From DAOTUB01 sp034437455 (GTDB taxonomy: Bacteria; Chloroflexota; Anaerolineae; B4-G1): a stretch of 30,296 nucleotides of DNA. The notes below the pieces were generated by a model that was not told the DNA's origin, ran no database searches, and worked only from the letters and a program-made list of their open reading frames with translations. This document shows, one piece after another, positions 21,336 to 28,142 of this stretch. The stretch lies in contig DAOTUB010000140.1 of assembly GCA_034437455.1 (NCBI GenBank), forward strand, positions 1 through 30,296, read 5' to 3'. Every line of letters begins with the position of its first letter. Positions within the stretch are counted from its first letter, which is position 1. Position numbers and translations under genes: made by a program.

Positions 21336-23549
21336 ATGAAGCGAGCGTTATTGATCCTCACCTTGACTGGGTTGCTGGTGGGTTGCGGCGGCTCTCCCAT
21401 CGCCACCGAGACCGCCACGCCGAACTTGGACACACCCCCTCCAACCCTTGCGCCTCCGACCGCTACTGCGACGCCTGTGCCGCCTCCTTCAGCGGATGTG
21501 ACCGCCGCTATCTTTTTGGAGGCCTTCGAGACGGGCGATTATGCGACGATGTACGCGCACCTTGCTCCAGACAGCCAGGCGAGCATGGACGCTGCCAGTT
21601 TCGCCGAGTATTGCGAGGATGCTCTGATCACCGCCACTGTCCTCACCGTCACCACACGCCTCCGAGCCGCCCTACAGGAGGACGACCAGGCTCACGTCAC
21701 CTTCGAGTTGACGCTGGATGCCGCGTTGGTCGGCGCGCTGACCGCCGACACGGTGATGTCGCTCAGCCTGCACGAGGGGCAATGGGGAGTGGACTGGGAT
21801 GCGGGCTTGATCTGGCCCCAACTGGCGGGGGGCAATACCTTTCGGATGGAGTACATCATCCCCACCCGCGCCAACATCTACGACCGCAGTGGGTTGGGCC
21901 TGGCGGTCGAAGGGACGATCGTCACCATCGGCGTCATCCCCGGCCAGGTCGAGGACGAGGGCGCGCTTTTGGAGGCGCTGGAGCTGGTCACAGGTCTCTC
22001 GCAGGATGAGATACGGGGCCGGTACGTCGCCGCACCCGCCGAGTGGCAGGTACCCATCGCCGACATCCCCGCCGAAACCAGCGTCACGTACAACAATGTA
22101 CTCGCCTCGATCTCTGGCATCTACCGGGAGGCCAAAGAGACCCGCGTTTATCCTCACGGCGCCGTCGCGCCTCACGTAATCGGCTGGGTGGCCCCCGTAC
22201 CCGCCGAGCAGTTAGAGGCGTACCGCGCTCAGGGGTACCGGGGCGACGAGCGGGTGGGAGTATTGGGGTTGGAGGCCTGGGGCGAGGAGATTTTGGCCGG
22301 CCAGCACGGCGGCGTGCTCACCGTCGTCACCCCGACCGGGGAGAGAGTGGCCGAGGTAGCAGAACGTCCGGCCATGCCCAGCCGCGCCATCTACACTGCC
22401 TTTGACCGCGACTTTCACAAAAAGGTGAAAGAAATTCTGGGCGGTCGCAGAGGAGCCATCGTCGTGCTCGACGTGCACACCGGCGCGGTGCTGGCGCTGG
22501 TCAGCGGCCCGGGGTTCGACGCGAACGTTTTCCTCGGGCCATCCGGTGCGGTGGGCCGCTCTCAAATCCTGGCCGACCCCAATCGGCCCCTCTTCAACCG
22601 CGCCACTCAGGGCACCTACCCCACAGGCTCTGTGTTCAAGATCGTCACCCTGGCGGCGGCGCTGGAAAAGGCGGCGATGGATCCGGAGCAGACATTCTTC
22701 GATTGCCCTGGCTATTGGGAGGGGTTGGGATCAGCGGCTCGCAAGGAATGTTGGAAGAAGGATGGGCACGGCCACATCAATCTCAAGGACGGGTTGACCG
22801 CCTCGTGTAACGTTGTGTTTTACACCGTGGGACAGACGCTCGACGGCCTGGGGCAGGACGTGCTCCCCCGGTTCGCCCAAGATTTTGGTCTCGGTGAGCC
22901 GACGGGACTGGAGGGAATCCTGGAGGAGGGCGGACAGGTGCCCGATCCCGAGTGGAAGATGAACGAGCGCGGCGAGTTCTGGGGGACGGGCGACACGGTC
23001 AACCTGGCCATCGGACAGGGCAACCTGGCGGTGACGCTGTTGCAGGTGGCGCGCATGATGGCAGCGGTGGCCAACGGCGGCACGCTCTACCGTCCCTACA
23101 TCGTCGGGCGCATCGGCGCAGCCAGAGCCGAGCCGGAACAGGTGACTCAGCCAGAGGTCGTCGGCGCGTTGCCGATCAGTCCGGCGCATCTGGCGGTGCT
23201 GCAAGAGGCGCTGTTGGGAGTGACCACCGCCCCGATCGGCACCGCGACCCGTCGCTTTGCCGGGCTGGGCATCCCCGTCGCCGGAAAAACCGGGACTGCC
23301 GAGGTGGGTGGACCGGACGTCGAGCCTCATTCCTGGTTCGCCGCCTACGCCCCTGCCGATAGCCCCGAGATCGCCCTCGTCGTGATGGTGGAAAACGCGG
23401 GCGAAGGATCGACCGTGGCCGCGCCGTTGACGCGCCAGGTCATCGAAGCCTATTACGGCTTGCGCCTTTCTCCGCTGCCGCCTCAGGCCGAAGAAGGATA
23501 CGCTCCCCCGACGCCGACCCCCCAGCCCACGCCGACGCCGCAGCCCTGA
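21336..23549 (+). CDS. Class B penicillin-binding protein (lipoprotein, MecA_N/NTF2-like plus transpeptidase)
   Basis: A 737-residue D,D-transpeptidase that would cross-link peptidoglycan outside the membrane. The N-terminus is a lipoprotein signal (MKRALLILTLTGLLVGC, lipid Cys17) instead of the usual uncleaved membrane helix. A Thr/Pro linker follows, then an NTF2-like (MecA_N-type) domain (about 50-165), a dimerisation domain starting near RANIYDRSG, and the transpeptidase domain with the three class motifs: Ser432-x-x-Lys435 (TGSVFK), Ser490-Cys-Asn492 and Lys651-Thr-Gly (KTGTAE). The C-terminus is a PTPTPQP tail. The start is set by the leaderless promoter. It may be low-affinity like other MecA_N proteins, but that is inference. 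Confidence 0.92.
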   Translation: MKRALLILTLTGLLVGCGGSPIATETATPNLDTPPPTLAPPTATATPVPPPSADVTAAIFLEAFETGDYATMYAHLAPDSQASMDAASFAEYCEDALITATVLTVTTRLRAALQEDDQAHVTFELTLDAALVGALTADTVMSLSLHEGQWGVDWDAGLIWPQLAGGNTFRMEYIIPTRANIYDRSGLGLAVEGTIVTIGVIPGQVEDEGALLEALELVTGLSQDEIRGRYVAAPAEWQVPIADIPAETSVTYNNVLASISGIYREAKETRVYPHGAVAPHVIGWVAPVPAEQLEAYRAQGYRGDERVGVLGLEAWGEEILAGQHGGVLTVVTPTGERVAEVAERPAMPSRAIYTAFDRDFHKKVKEILGGRRGAIVVLDVHTGAVLALVSGPGFDANVFLGPSGAVGRSQILADPNRPLFNRATQGTYPTGSVFKIVTLAAALEKAAMDPEQTFFDCPGYWEGLGSAARKECWKKDGHGHINLKDGLTASCNVVFYTVGQTLDGLGQDVLPRFAQDFGLGEPTGLEGILEEGGQVPDPEWKMNERGEFWGTGDTVNLAIGQGNLAVTLLQVARMMAAVANGGTLYRPYIVGRIGAARAEPEQVTQPEVVGALPISPAHLAVLQEALLGVTTAPIGTATRRFAGLGIPVAGKTGTAEVGGPDVEPHSWFAAYAPADSPEIALVVMVENAGEGSTVAAPLTRQVIEAYYGLRLSPLPPQAEEGYAPPTPTPQPTPTPQP

Positions 23550-23567
23550 GCCGGTGGTTGCGGCTGC

Positions 23568-24851
23568 TCACGGCTCCAACGGCTCTGCCAAGCACAGGGC
23601 GACGTAGACCGGGCGGTAGGAGCCATCGGACCGCAACAGGCTGTAGGCCGAGAACGAACTTGCTGAACCCCAGATCGTCGCCAGGTTCAGGTTCCACAGG
23701 AACATCGGCCCGACCCACGAACAATCGTCTCCCATCTGAAAGGCGCGCACCGTGTAATCCGCCTGCTGATCCTCGCTGACCTCGCGCGCGTACTCCCATC
23801 CGGTTGTATCCATCTGTCCCATCCCGTCGGTCGAGGGCCAGCCGAACTCGGTGACCCAGATCCGTCGCTCCGTGTCGCCGTCTTCAAGCATGATGGCGTG
23901 GTAATCCCGCAGCGTATCGCGGAAAAAGAAACTGGGATGATCGTTGTGACTGGAGGCGACGTGCGCGGCATCCTGCCAGCTTTCGTCGGGAGGGTTGGCA
24001 AAACCATAGGGGTGAGCGCCGATGCCGTCCACCCACTGGGCGATACCGGCCTCGTACATCCCGCGCAGGAAGACGCGATCGTCGATCGCCGTCACGCCAT
24101 CGTTGATGCCGGTGACGGCTGGCGCGCCGCTGATGATCAGGGCGTCCGGGTCGGCGGCCCTCACGCCCTGAGACCCCTCGGCCACCAGCTCGACGAAGCG
24201 AGCCGGCTCCAGGCGATCTCCGCGCCACTCGCGGGCCAGGTTCGGTTCGTTCCACAGTTCGTAAGCCGCCACGCGGCCCCGGTAACGGGTCGCCAGTTGG
24301 CCCATGAAGCGCCTGAACTCGGCATAATCGGCCGGGGGGCCGCTTTCGAGTTCAGAGTTACGGGTCCAATCGGGGGCGTGGGTCACACCGAGCAGCACCT
24401 TGAAGCCGAAACCGTGACACGCCTCCACCGCGAGATCCAATAACTCCCACTCAAAGTTATCCGGCCCGTGCTCGATGGTGTGCCATTCCACCTGCTGTTT
24501 GACCCATCCCACACCCAGGCCTCGCGCCCAGCGCAGCGTCTCCTCCATATCACCGGCCAGTAGATGAACCTGCACGCCATAACCCGGCTTGGGAACCGGA
24601 GGCGGCAGCGGCGTTGGTCCCTCGGCAGTCGGTGAAGGTGTGGGGGATGTCGGCGAAGGCGTGGGAAGCGGAGATGTGTTGCTGATCCCGGGAAGATAGA
24701 CCGTGTACGGCGTCGGGGAAGTTGGAGGCGGGATTGGAGTTGGAAGGGGAGAGGGCGTTGGGCCAAAGACCTGGCAGCCGACGAGCGCGACAGATAGCAG
24801 AGCGACGAAGAGTTTCCGCGCCAAAATGTTGCGTGAGAATGTTTGCATCAT
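23568..24851 (-). CDS. Secreted lipoprotein glycoside hydrolase (clan GH-A, GH5/GH39-like)
   Basis: A 427-residue cell-surface enzyme predicted to cleave a glycan. It has a lipoprotein signal with lipobox LVGC (Cys26), a PTPSP-rich linker (about 31-88) and a TIM-barrel domain (about 90-420). The clan GH-A acid/base Glu202 is in ELWNEPN and the nucleophile Glu335 in WVTEFGWPS. The exact family and substrate cannot be fixed by eye; weaker alternatives are GH39-like and GH5-like cellulase-fold proteins. It converges with the penicillin-binding gene, leaving 18 bases between the stops. Two adjacent ATGs (24851, 24848) can start it; a promoter six bases upstream suggests a leaderless mRNA. Confidence 0.85.
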   Translation of the reverse strand: MMQTFSRNILARKLFVALLSVALVGCQVFGPTPSPLPTPIPPPTSPTPYTVYLPGISNTSPLPTPSPTSPTPSPTAEGPTPLPPPVPKPGYGVQVHLLAGDMEETLRWARGLGVGWVKQQVEWHTIEHGPDNFEWELLDLAVEACHGFGFKVLLGVTHAPDWTRNSELESGPPADYAEFRRFMGQLATRYRGRVAAYELWNEPNLAREWRGDRLEPARFVELVAEGSQGVRAADPDALIISGAPAVTGINDGVTAIDDRVFLRGMYEAGIAQWVDGIGAHPYGFANPPDESWQDAAHVASSHNDHPSFFFRDTLRDYHAIMLEDGDTERRIWVTEFGWPSTDGMGQMDTTGWEYAREVSEDQQADYTVRAFQMGDDCSWVGPMFLWNLNLATIWGSASSFSAYSLLRSDGSYRPVYVALCLAEPLEP

Positions 24852-24857
24852 TCGTTC

Positions 24858-24885
24858 ATTGTAACCGCAAGCGCTCGGTTGTCAA
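24858..24885 (-). promoter_or_regulatory. Promoter of the glycoside hydrolase gene
   Basis: Minus strand TTGACA (24885-24880), a 16-base spacer and TACAAT (24863-24858), six bases before the ATG at 24851. It is divergent from the rsgA promoter, with 34 bases between the two -35 boxes. Confidence 0.75.
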
Positions 24886-24919
24886 CTTGGGCGGAGACGG
24901 CAGCGTCTCGACGTCCGTG

Positions 24920-24948
24920 TTGACAGGAGCATCAAATGCATTTACAAT
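24920..24948 (+). promoter_or_regulatory. Promoter of rsgA
   Basis: TTGACA (24920-24925), a 17-base spacer and TACAAT (24943-24948). Transcription should start near 24955, which rules out an in-frame ATG at 24936 and supports the rsgA start at 24987. Confidence 0.8.
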
Positions 24949-24986
24949 GGACCCTGTTCGTCGCTATCGTTCACCTGGGGTTGGAA

Positions 24987-25970
24987 ATGTCTGAACTGAT
25001 AGATGGTCTGGTCATCAAAGCACAGAGTGGGTTCTTCACCGTTCGCACCGAGGCAGGCGATGTCGTCTGCCGTGTGCGAGGACGGTTGAGGAAAGAGTGG
25101 CTCGACACCGACCTGCTGGCCGTCGGCGATCGGGTACGCATCGGCCTGATCGAAGAGGGCGAAGGGATGATCGAGGAGATCGTCGAGCGGGAGCGGGCAT
25201 TGATACGGCTGGCTCCGTCGCACGGGCGCGGCTCCCGTCGTTGGAGTCGCAAGGGCTACCTTTCGGAGCGGGCACAGGTCATTATCGCCAATCCCGATCA
25301 GGTGGTTTTTGTCTTTGCCTGTGCCAGGCCCGAGCCGCGCTTGCGGATGCTCGACCGCCTGCTGGTGGGTGCCGAACTGCAACACATTCCCGTCGTCGTG
25401 TGCGCCAACAAGATCGATCTGGTGGGCCGCCAGGAGGCGCAAACACTCTTCGACATATATCGAGAGATCGGCTACCCGGTGCTTTACACCAGCGCCGAGA
25501 CCGGCGCCGGAGTGGACGAACTTCACGAGACACTGCGGGGAAAAATCTCGGCGCTCGTGGGTCCTTCGGGCGCGGGCAAGACCAGCCTGCTCAATGCGAT
25601 ACAGCCGAGGCTGGGACTGCGGGTGCGGGAGGTGAGCCGGGCCACCGACAGAGGCCGCCACACGACCGTCGTGCCGCAACTCGTGCCGCTCGACGCGAGC
25701 GGCTGGGTGGCCGACACGCCAGGCATCCGCGCCCTGGCTCTCTTTGACGTGGATCCAGAGGAGTTGGACGCCTGTTTTCCCGATATTGCCCCGTTGGTGG
25801 CCAATTGCCGGTTCTCGGATTGTACGCACACCGTAGAGCCAGATTGTGCGGTCAGACAGGCGTTGGAAGAAGGAAGGGTGAGCGAGCATCGCTACGAAAG
25901 TTACGTGCGACTGCGGGAAGAACATCAGAAGCTGGCGGACATGTATTGGTGGGGAATCAGCGAAGAATGA
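24987..25970 (+). CDS. rsgA: Ribosome small subunit-dependent GTPase A (RsgA)
   Basis: RsgA is a circularly permuted GTPase that checks late 30S subunit maturation. The 327-residue protein has an N-terminal OB fold (about 1-70), then the GTPase motifs in permuted order: G4 NKID (141-144), SAETG, G1 GPSGAGKTS (192-200), the G2 region DRGRHTT (221-227) and G3 DTPG (243-246). A C-terminal zinc knuckle follows with Cys274, Cys279, His281 and Cys287. The start at ATG 24987 is chosen because the promoter initiates downstream of the other in-frame ATG at 24936. Its stop codon lies inside a 22-bp tandem repeat shared with the start of the next gene. Confidence 0.95.
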   Translation: MSELIDGLVIKAQSGFFTVRTEAGDVVCRVRGRLRKEWLDTDLLAVGDRVRIGLIEEGEGMIEEIVERERALIRLAPSHGRGSRRWSRKGYLSERAQVIIANPDQVVFVFACARPEPRLRMLDRLLVGAELQHIPVVVCANKIDLVGRQEAQTLFDIYREIGYPVLYTSAETGAGVDELHETLRGKISALVGPSGAGKTSLLNAIQPRLGLRVREVSRATDRGRHTTVVPQLVPLDASGWVADTPGIRALALFDVDPEELDACFPDIAPLVANCRFSDCTHTVEPDCAVRQALEEGRVSEHRYESYVRLREEHQKLADMYWWGISEE

Positions 25971-26027
25971 ATCAATGAACAATGAAGAATGAATAAATGA
26001 ACAATGAAGAATGAATCAATGAACAAT
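25962..26027 (+). repeat. Three 22-bp tandem repeats across the rsgA/lipoprotein junction
   Basis: Three head-to-tail copies of a 22-base unit (beginning GAAGAATGAATCAATGAACA; the second has one A for C change) at 25962-25983, 25984-26005 and 26006-26027. The rsgA stop (25968-25970) lies in the first copy and alternative starts of the next gene (26004, 26019) in the last two. Each unit contains several ATG and TGA triplets. No ribosome binding site is visible. Confidence 0.9.
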
Positions 26028-27800
26028 GATCAACGACTCTTGGTGGGCGTTGTGCTGTTGCTCGCTGCTATCTCGCTCACCGCTTGTGCCGGCGAGATCC
26101 CCAAGCTGGTCCTGTCGAACGGGGAGACGGAAGCCACGAACACCGTCGACCCGATGACGACGTCCTCTCCCGCCCAAACGCCTTTGCCAGACAATGCGAC
26201 GACCGCGATGCGCGTCCGCGCGCGCGGCTTTTTGCGCGTCGGCGTGCGTTACGACCTGCCTCCCTTTGGCTATGTCACCGAAGAGGGAAGGGTGGCCGGT
26301 TTCGATGTCGATCTGGGACGAGAACTGGCCTATCGCTGGCTGGGAGATGCTGAGGCGGTCCAGTTCCGCCAGGTGCGCTCCGACACCGCCATCGAGCATC
26401 TGCAAGCCGGCGACGTGGACGTGATTATCGCGGCCCTCACCCACGCGCAGGGATGGGAGGCGGGGGCCGACTTTAGCCTGCCGTACTTTGTCGATGGTCA
26501 GGCGCTACTCGTTCGCGCCGTGGATGCGGTCGCCATCGGTGGCCCGGCGGATCTGGCCGGACGACCGGTGGGAATCACCAGGTGGGGGGAGGCCAGGGAG
26601 CCATTGGAAGGAAGGTTGCCCTTCACGCTCACTTTTCAGACGTATGACCGTTTCGACTCTGTGGTGGCGGCATTGGGCCAGGGAGAGTTGGACGCGGTGG
26701 CCGATCTGCGCCGTCGGCTTTTTGGAGGCGCGCGTATGCTCGCCGAAAGAGGGACAGAGACAATCATCGTCGGGCAGTACACGGTGGTTCCGGTGGCGCT
26801 TGCCTTCCCGCAAAACGAGCCGTTCTTTGCCAATCTGGTCAATCTGACGTTCCAGGAACTGATCGCCGACGGCGCGTACGCGGACTTGTACACTCGCTGG
26901 TTCGCCGAGTCGCCGCCCCCGGTCGAGCGTTGGCCTGGCGCGGTGTCGTGGGGTGGCCCACGCCACCCCACGGAGGGCGTTCCGGTTCTGGCCGATGCTC
27001 CGGTCGTGGCGAGCGTGCCCGATACCATCGCCGCCATTCAATCACGAGGACGGCTGGTCGTGGCCCTGCCGCCCGATCGCTCTCCCTTTGCTTACGTGGA
27101 CGCGAACGGCGCGCCAGCCGGCTACGAGGTCGGCCTGGTGCTGCTGATGGCCGAGCGTTGGCTGGGCGATGCCACGGCGGTCGATTTTGTCACTGCGCCA
27201 GTTGCATCGGGAAAGGAAATGCTGCGCGCGGGCCAGGTCGACCTGCTCATAGGAGGGCTGGTTCACTCTCGCGCCGCCGAGTTGGAATTCGACTTTAGCC
27301 TGACGACCTACGTGGCCGGCGAGGGGTTGTTGGTGCAAGCGGGGACGCTGATTACCGACATAAGAAACCTGAGTGGGCGACAGGTGGCGGTGGTCACGGG
27401 CAGCGCGAGCCGAGAAGTGCTCCTGGCCGCCGCGCAAAACGCGGGCGTCTCGCTGACTGTGGCACCACAGCCGACGCTGGAAGCGGCCATTGCCTCGTTG
27501 ACGGCGGGGCAGGTGGCGGCAGTGACCGGGGAGCGAGCCGACCTGCTGGGGCCTGCTTATGCGACACCGGGATTGGGCGTGCTCCCGCTGCGACTGACTC
27601 AGGCGCCGCTGGCGCTGGGACTCCCGCAGGGCGATTCTGCCTTTCGCGATCTGGTCAACCTGACACTGCAGGCGATGAAAGCAGAGGGACAATTCGATGC
27701 CCTTTATGCCTCCTGGTTCGACGATGCACCCCCATTCCTGGAAATTTGGCCTGGCGCGCCCTACCGGGCGCTGCGCCTGGAGACGGCGGCAGCTCCCTAG
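26004..27800 (+). CDS. Lipoprotein with two fused solute-binding (SBP_bac_3) domains
   Basis: A 598-residue exported lipoprotein. The signal peptide is VGVVLLLAAISLTAC with lipobox LTAC, then a short Thr-rich linker. Two complete family 3 periplasmic-binding domains follow in tandem (about 65-310 and 345-590). Both open with the family pattern (RGFLRVGVRYDLPPFGY; RGRLVVALPPDRSPFAYVDANG) and both end with the same kind of block (YxxWFxxxPPxxExWPGA). Family 3 domains bind amino acids and other small polar ligands. No ABC permease or ATPase is next to it, so it may feed a distant transporter or act as a ligand sensor. The start at 26004 or 26019 is unclear because of the tandem repeats. Confidence 0.85.
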   Translation: MKNESMNNDQRLLVGVVLLLAAISLTACAGEIPKLVLSNGETEATNTVDPMTTSSPAQTPLPDNATTAMRVRARGFLRVGVRYDLPPFGYVTEEGRVAGFDVDLGRELAYRWLGDAEAVQFRQVRSDTAIEHLQAGDVDVIIAALTHAQGWEAGADFSLPYFVDGQALLVRAVDAVAIGGPADLAGRPVGITRWGEAREPLEGRLPFTLTFQTYDRFDSVVAALGQGELDAVADLRRRLFGGARMLAERGTETIIVGQYTVVPVALAFPQNEPFFANLVNLTFQELIADGAYADLYTRWFAESPPPVERWPGAVSWGGPRHPTEGVPVLADAPVVASVPDTIAAIQSRGRLVVALPPDRSPFAYVDANGAPAGYEVGLVLLMAERWLGDATAVDFVTAPVASGKEMLRAGQVDLLIGGLVHSRAAELEFDFSLTTYVAGEGLLVQAGTLITDIRNLSGRQVAVVTGSASREVLLAAAQNAGVSLTVAPQPTLEAAIASLTAGQVAAVTGERADLLGPAYATPGLGVLPLRLTQAPLALGLPQGDSAFRDLVNLTLQAMKAEGQFDALYASWFDDAPPFLEIWPGAPYRALRLETAAAP

Positions 27801-27816
27801 CGCCACAGAGAGAGCC

Positions 27817-27845
27817 TTGACAAAGATTCCAAGTTTCGTTACAAT
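27817..27845 (+). promoter_or_regulatory. Consensus promoter interrupted by an insertion
   Basis: TTGACA (27817-27822), a 17-base spacer and TACAAT (27840-27845). GTTACAAT occurs again at 28050-28057, on the far side of a 204-bp element. No gene starts just downstream, so this is probably the old promoter of the gene at 30032. Confidence 0.75.
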
Positions 27846-28049
27846 TTCACTACCGGACACTTTTTGAGTGAACGTTTATTTGGACACGGATTTCACGGAT
27901 TCACACGGATTTTACCTGAATTTTTCCGACTCGCGCCTAAAATTCTTAGCGGCAAGCATCTGCCAACGAGCAAGCAAAGCGCCGAAAACAAAAAACCATC
28001 CGTGTCATCCGTGTTCCTCCGTGTCCTGAGAAAAGTGTCCGGTAGCAAA
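27846..28049. mobile_element. 204-bp non-autonomous element with 8-bp target duplication
   Basis: Terminal inverted repeats of 19 bp with two mismatches: TTCACTACCGGACACTTTT at the left, TTTGCTACCGGACACTTTT read inward from the right. The 8-mer GTTACAAT flanks both ends (27838-27845 and 28050-28057). Inside is a second inverted pair built from short CCGTGT-type repeats (27882-27913 and about 27995-28026), a motif I recognise from intergenic DNA of many phyla. It encodes no recognisable protein. Confidence 0.85.
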
Positions 28050-28111
28050 GTTACAATGGGGGCATAGTTTGAAAGTCGGGTGAGCAGACAAAAACGTCAT
28101 TCTGTGATAAA

Positions 28112-28136
28112 CTCTCTCCAGCCTATCTGGAGGGAG
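28112..28136 (+). promoter_or_regulatory. Hairpin sequestering the transposase ribosome binding site
   Basis: Bases 28112-28121 pair with 28127-28136 (10-bp stem with one G-T pair, five-base loop). The right arm is CTGGAGGGAG, which contains the ribosome binding site for the ATG at 28143. A possible internal extended -10 (TGTGATAAA, 28103-28111) would start RNA inside the left arm, so only read-through RNA would form the full stem. Confidence 0.65.
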
Positions 28137-28142
28137 TAACCT

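Noticed and set aside
24936..24986. Upstream start for rsgA
   Set aside because: It lies upstream of and within the -10 box of a consensus promoter, and RsgA proteins start near the MSELIDG position.
24942..25982. Minus-strand open frame of 346 codons opposite rsgA
   Set aside because: RsgA has every expected motif on the plus strand; the antisense frame has none.
27882..28026. CRISPR-like array from the repeated CCGTGT motifs
   Set aside because: Units are about 10 bases with no spacers of regular length, lie in two inverted blocks inside a transposon-like element, and there are no cas genes.
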